8,194 bases of DNA, from assembly GCA_002729295.1 (NCBI GenBank), contig PBTU01000083.1, positions 1 to 8,194 of the forward strand. The letters are read 5' to 3'. Below, one piece after another: positions 4,765-8,194 of the stretch. The first letter of the stretch is position 1; every line of letters begins with the position of its first letter. The DNA is from Verrucomicrobiales bacterium. Lineage in GTDB: Bacteria; Verrucomicrobiota; Verrucomicrobiia; Verrucomicrobiales; Akkermansiaceae. Below the pieces are notes generated by a model. That model made no database searches and had not been told where the DNA came from. It was given only the letters and a program-made list of their open reading frames with translations. Both the position numbers and the translations under genes were made by a program.

Positions 4765-7734
4765 ATGAAATCATCCCTGTTCCTGTTCCTGTTCTTCGTC
4801 GCTCCGGTTCTCGCCTTGCCCCCCGAATTCGAACTCAGCAATTGGGCCGAACCCTTCGATGTTGAGTACCCCACCGCACTCACCGCGGCCGCTGATGGTA
4901 CGGTGTATGTCTCGGTTGACTACAACGGCTCGCTCGGTAAGGAGAAGAACATGGGCAAGATTGTCTCCTGCCGCGACACTAATGGCGACGGCAAGGCGGA
5001 TAGCTTCAAGGATTTTGTGCCCAACATTGACAGTCCGAGGGGAGGGCACTTCGTCGGAGATACGCTGTATCTCATTCATCCGCCATTTCTCAGCTCGTTC
5101 CGCGACACCACCGGGGACGGCGTGGCCGATGAACACAAAATCCTTCTTGAAAAAATTGGATTTGGTCTTCGCCATCCGCGTGGATCGGATCACACCACCA
5201 ATGGTTGTCGAATGGGCATCGATGGTTGGCTCTACATCGCAGTGGGTGATTTTGGCATGGAAGACACCAAAGGCACCGATGGCAAAGTCGTGAGATTACA
5301 CGCCGGGGGAGTAGCCAGGGTGCGTCCCGACGGCACCGAGTTGGAAGTCTATTCCTATAACACGCGCAATATCTGCGACGTGGCGATCAGTCCGACGCTT
5401 GACCTCTTCACCCGCGACAATACTAACGACGGAAAAGGATGGAACATCCGCGTGCATCACTTCACCAACGGATCGGATCACGGCTATCCGCGTCTCTATA
5501 AGAATTTCAAAGAGGAAGCGGTCAAGCCCATGCTCGACCTCGGAGGCGGTAGTGGCACCGGGGCTCTTTATCTTGCCGAGCCCGGCCTCCCGGAAATGTT
5601 CCTCAACTGTGATTGGACCACCGGTAAGATTTACCATGATGCTCTCACCGAAAAAGGCGCCGACTTCAAAGCGGAAGAGTCTGTCTTCCTAGACCTCGTT
5701 CGTGCAGTGGATATCGATGTCGACGGCAACAGTAATCTCTACGTTTGCGACTGGCGTGATGGTCGATTCAAATTCGCCGGAAAAGGAAAGAAGGTCGGCA
5801 TGCTTCAGAAGATTGTAAAGAAAGGTCTCAAAGCTCCACCGCTTCCCAAGTTCGCCAAGCTTGCAGATTCCCAACTGGTTGCGCTTCACAAAGATCCCTC
5901 CGCGGTGCGTCGTCTCGAAGCCCAACGGGAGCTTCTCTCCCGGAGTGATTTTAAGGATGTCGAAGGTCTCATCGCCGTCGTTGGCGACAAAAAAAACAGC
6001 AAGGCCAGTCGCGTCGCGGCGATCTTCACCATTGCGCAATTGAAAGATGACAAGGTAATCGAAAATTTGAAGGTCTGTGGTCTTGCAGCTCCCAATTTGG
6101 GTGAGTTCGTGCTCCGCGCTCTCGGCGACCGCAAGGGACGTCTCGACAAAGTTTCTCCCGAGACCTTTTCAAAACTCCTTGGCAGTTCTGCTCCTCGCCT
6201 CCAACTACAGGCTGTCATTGGTCTGATGCGTCTGGGGCAGAAAGCGTCAGGAAGTTCCGAGTCTCTCATCAATTTGGCGACCGTCACCAATGATGAGCGA
6301 ATCAAGCACACCTGCATTCAGGCTCTCGTTGCGATCGCCGAAATCGACGTGCTCTTGAAAAATACCGACCATGCCGTTGCTCTCCAGGCGCTTCAGCGTC
6401 TTCACAACCCCGGCGTCATTTCCTCCCTTATCGCTCAACTAGCCACCAGTAAAAACAAGATTCCGCTCTTCGGTGCCCTCGCCCGTCTCTACCACAAAGA
6501 AGGGCCTTGGGATTTGAAATTCTGGTGGGGGACTCGCCCCGACGACCGCGGTCCGTATTTCTTCGTCGAAGAATGGAGTGAAACTCCCGTTATCAAGAAA
6601 GCTCTCGAAAGCGCCTTCTCCGAATTCAAAAAAGACGACCAAATGCAAGCTCTCAGGCTTCTGGGTAAGAATCGTGTCGACGTGACCAAGCTCGACCTTG
6701 GTGATCAGGATCCGGTCGATCTCGCGCTGATGGCGGCTGTTCCTAATCCAAGTCAGGTGCAGCTCCTTACTGCTGCGGCCAAGGATACCAAACGTCCCTG
6801 GGATGTCCGGGTGGCAGCCTTGCGGAATATATCCAAAGCTCCCGACGGGACGGGAATTGCCAATGAAATCGGGGTCCTCGGAAATTGGATGGAAACGAAA
6901 ATCGATCCTGCTAATTTGGAACGCGAGGTCTCCGAGTTCACCAATCGCGGCGGACTCTTCCTCCAATTCAAAAACATCCGTAAGATCGCCGCGAAGGGTA
7001 GTGTTCATGAAAGCCGCGTCGCCTGGCGTTCGCTCCTGACCATGACAGAAAGCCCCTTGGTCAAGCGAGGGCCCAAAGATCAGATTTTGAAAATGATCGC
7101 CAAGAATCCCCGTGAAGAAGGCTTCTTCCTCGCTCTCGCCGATCTCCGCATGACCGGCTTCGACAAGCAGATCGAGAATGCCATCAACAGCGATAACGAC
7201 ACTCTCATTGAAGTGGCCAAACACACCAAGGAGCTCCTCGCCAAAGGTAAGGCCAGCGGCGGAAAGACGGTCGACAAGGTTAAGCCTGACGAAGTGGCCA
7301 AGTTGGCCATGACTCAGAAAGGAGACGTCGCCAACGGTAAGGCCCTCTATCTTCGTCAGGGCTGTATTGCCTGCCACGCCATCGACCAAAAGGCCGAGCA
7401 GAAAGGGCCCTACCTCGGTTCTGCCGGAAGTAAGTTCACGCGAGATTACCTTATCCAGTCGGTTCTCGATCCCAATGCCGTTGTAGCCCAGGGATTCCAA
7501 ACCGAACTAATCACGACCAATGATAAAAAAGTCCACATGGGCTTTGTGACCAAGGAGGAGGACGGCATGATCGATCTCCGCAATATCGCCGGCATCGTGA
7601 CTGAGATCAAGGAAGTCGAAATCAAGAAGCGCGACCACCAAACAAGCTCCATGATGCCTCCCGGCCTCGCCAGCACGCTCACCGTCGGTCAATTCACTGA
7701 CCTCATCGAATACCTCGTCTCTCTGAAGGAGTAA
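4765..7734 (+). CDS. Secreted PVC-type membrane-bound dehydrogenase with C-terminal haem c domain
   Basis: The 989-residue protein has a signal peptide (MKSSLFLFLFFVAPVLA, cleavage before LPPEF). A sugar/sorbosone-dehydrogenase-like beta-propeller follows (about 20-365; TIGR02604 type), with Asp-rich loops DTNGDGKAD (71-79) and DTTGDGVAD (114-122), the core HTTNGCRMGIDGWLYIAVGD (143-162), RDNTNDG (217-223) and LYVCDW (325-330). Next is a long alpha-helical HEAT-like region (about 375-830) with WWGTRPDDRGPY (587-598), then a C-terminal haem domain (TIGR02603 type) with CIACH (C867, C870, H871) and a probable distal Met in MMPPG (963-967). Such proteins probably oxidise an alcohol or sugar outside the cytoplasm and pass electrons to covalently bound haem; the substrate is unknown. 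The ATG at 4765 was chosen because it directly begins the signal peptide; an in-frame TTG at 4720 would put a charged extension before it. The length is normal for the family. Confidence 0.9.
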   Translation: MKSSLFLFLFFVAPVLALPPEFELSNWAEPFDVEYPTALTAAADGTVYVSVDYNGSLGKEKNMGKIVSCRDTNGDGKADSFKDFVPNIDSPRGGHFVGDTLYLIHPPFLSSFRDTTGDGVADEHKILLEKIGFGLRHPRGSDHTTNGCRMGIDGWLYIAVGDFGMEDTKGTDGKVVRLHAGGVARVRPDGTELEVYSYNTRNICDVAISPTLDLFTRDNTNDGKGWNIRVHHFTNGSDHGYPRLYKNFKEEAVKPMLDLGGGSGTGALYLAEPGLPEMFLNCDWTTGKIYHDALTEKGADFKAEESVFLDLVRAVDIDVDGNSNLYVCDWRDGRFKFAGKGKKVGMLQKIVKKGLKAPPLPKFAKLADSQLVALHKDPSAVRRLEAQRELLSRSDFKDVEGLIAVVGDKKNSKASRVAAIFTIAQLKDDKVIENLKVCGLAAPNLGEFVLRALGDRKGRLDKVSPETFSKLLGSSAPRLQLQAVIGLMRLGQKASGSSESLINLATVTNDERIKHTCIQALVAIAEIDVLLKNTDHAVALQALQRLHNPGVISSLIAQLATSKNKIPLFGALARLYHKEGPWDLKFWWGTRPDDRGPYFFVEEWSETPVIKKALESAFSEFKKDDQMQALRLLGKNRVDVTKLDLGDQDPVDLALMAAVPNPSQVQLLTAAAKDTKRPWDVRVAALRNISKAPDGTGIANEIGVLGNWMETKIDPANLEREVSEFTNRGGLFLQFKNIRKIAAKGSVHESRVAWRSLLTMTESPLVKRGPKDQILKMIAKNPREEGFFLALADLRMTGFDKQIENAINSDNDTLIEVAKHTKELLAKGKASGGKTVDKVKPDEVAKLAMTQKGDVANGKALYLRQGCIACHAIDQKAEQKGPYLGSAGSKFTRDYLIQSVLDPNAVVAQGFQTELITTNDKKVHMGFVTKEEDGMIDLRNIAGIVTEIKEVEIKKRDHQTSSMMPPGLASTLTVGQFTDLIEYLVSLKE

Positions 7735-7739
7735 TCTTG

Positions 7740-7767
7740 TTGAAGGTCGAGGTCAGCATCTTATAGT
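7740..7767 (+). promoter_or_regulatory. Candidate sigma-70-type promoter upstream of the cytochrome gene
   Basis: TTGAAG (7740-7745, four of six matches to TTGACA) and TATAGT (7762-7767, five of six matches to TATAAT) are 16 bp apart, just after the dehydrogenase stop codon. If used, the leader of the next gene would be about 100 nt and would include the hairpin at 7796-7816. Such matches also occur by chance, and PVC promoter consensus is not well established. Confidence 0.25.
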
Positions 7768-7795
7768 CGCTGAACTTACTGTCGCTTTTTTCGTC

Positions 7796-7816
7796 CGGAG
7801 ATTTCCCAGATCTCCG
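7796..7816 (+). terminator. Hairpin between the two cytochrome genes (weak terminator candidate)
   Basis: CGGAGAT (7796-7802) and ATCTCCG (7810-7816) form a perfect 7-bp stem with a 7-nt loop, 62 bp after the dehydrogenase stop codon. The bases that follow, AAATTTT, give only a short U-run, so the hairpin is a weak or partial terminator at best. It could instead be a leader structure of the downstream gene. Confidence 0.35.
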
Positions 7817-7874
7817 AAATTTTGGGCTATTGCTGGGCGTATCTGTAGGGTAGATCTTTGTGAACTCAGTCCTG

Positions 7875-8194
7875 ATGCTCTTCCGGTCAATTCTTGCCCT
7901 CGTTTGCTGTCTTCCTGCCGCCCGTGCCAAAGTCAGTTTTAACGAAGACATTCGTCCGCTTCTGTCGAACCGTTGTTACGCCTGCCATGGTCCTGATGAG
8001 GAGGATCGGAAGGGGAAGCTGAGGCTTGATACCAGAGAGGGGGCCATGCACGAGAAGAAGGGGTTTGCCGCGATCGTGCCGGGCAATCTCAAGGACAGCG
8101 AATTGATCTACCGAATCGTGACCGAAGACGAGGATGACATGATGCCGCCTCCCGGGAAGGGGCAACGCTTTTCGAAAGAGGAAGTCGAACTTTT
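7875..8194 (+). CDS. Planctomycete-type cytochrome c (PSCyt1-like) protein, N-terminal part
   Basis: The gene runs off the window; 106 codons are visible. The protein starts with a signal peptide (MLFRSILALVCCLPAARA, cleavage before KVSF). A PSCyt1-type cytochrome domain follows: FNEDIRPLLSNRCYACHG with haem motif C34, C37, H38; GKLRLDTREGA (47-57); PGNLKDSELIYRIV (69-82); and probable distal Met in DMMPPPGK (88-95). In PVC bacteria this N terminus is usually followed by DUF1549 and DUF1553 domains, so the full product is probably 700-1,100 residues and exported; that part lies outside the window. An in-frame GTG at 7860 would add five residues to the signal peptide. It follows the dehydrogenase gene on the same strand, as expected for a shared extracytoplasmic redox function, but the 140-bp gap with a hairpin and a possible promoter may make it separately transcribed. 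Confidence 0.88.
   Translation, partial: MLFRSILALVCCLPAARAKVSFNEDIRPLLSNRCYACHGPDEEDRKGKLRLDTREGAMHEKKGFAAIVPGNLKDSELIYRIVTEDEDDMMPPPGKGQRFSKEEVEL

Noticed and set aside
6439..7500. Long open frame on the minus strand inside the dehydrogenase gene (353 codons)
   Set aside because: It is opposite a coding region with HEAT-like and haem-domain motifs. The product looks like an antisense reading with no known domain.

Overview
The window looks like chromosomal DNA from a free-living member of the PVC superphylum, most likely Verrucomicrobiota. The strongest clue is the right half: a large secreted protein joins a PVC-type dehydrogenase propeller to a HEAT-like region and a C-terminal CxxCH haem domain, and it is followed by a Planctomycete/Verrucomicrobia-type cytochrome c (PSCyt1-like) protein. 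Starts generally lack a clear Shine-Dalgarno sequence, which is common in this group. No rRNA, tRNA, CRISPR array, insertion sequence or phage gene was seen.

Left edge (1-663): a plus-strand DCC-family (DUF393) thiol-disulfide oxidoreductase-like gene, then a possible 27-residue basic peptide ORF. A short convergent gap follows, with a perfect 9-bp inverted repeat at the end of the opposing operon.

Centre (664-4690): four minus-strand genes, closely spaced and probably one operon. In transcription order they are a sugar-1-phosphate nucleotidyltransferase (MurU-like, with an extra C-terminal hexapeptide-repeat extension), an AmgK-like sugar kinase of the aminoglycoside phosphotransferase fold, a membrane protein with the layout of a degenerate CHASE2 sensor but no output domain, and a coiled-coil/C4 zinc-ribbon protein (COG1579, CdsZ/FlgZ type). 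The first two genes suggest salvage of N-acetylmuramic acid to UDP-MurNAc, by analogy with the AmgK-MurU cell-wall recycling route. The third and fourth could act at the membrane or in regulation, but nothing in the sequence links them biochemically to the first two.

Right half (4691-8194): a 74-bp divergent intergenic region separates the operon from two plus-strand genes for exported c-type cytochrome proteins. The first is complete (989 aa). The second is cut by the window end after about 106 codons and probably continues into DUF1549/DUF1553 domains, as is usual for this architecture. The pair probably performs extracytoplasmic oxidation, possibly of a carbohydrate, with electrons passing to haem c; the substrate cannot be read from the sequence.

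No clearly new system stands out. The most interesting points are the output-less CHASE2-like protein inside a cell-wall-salvage operon, the MurU-like enzyme with a beta-helix tail, and the cysteine-rich DCC protein.
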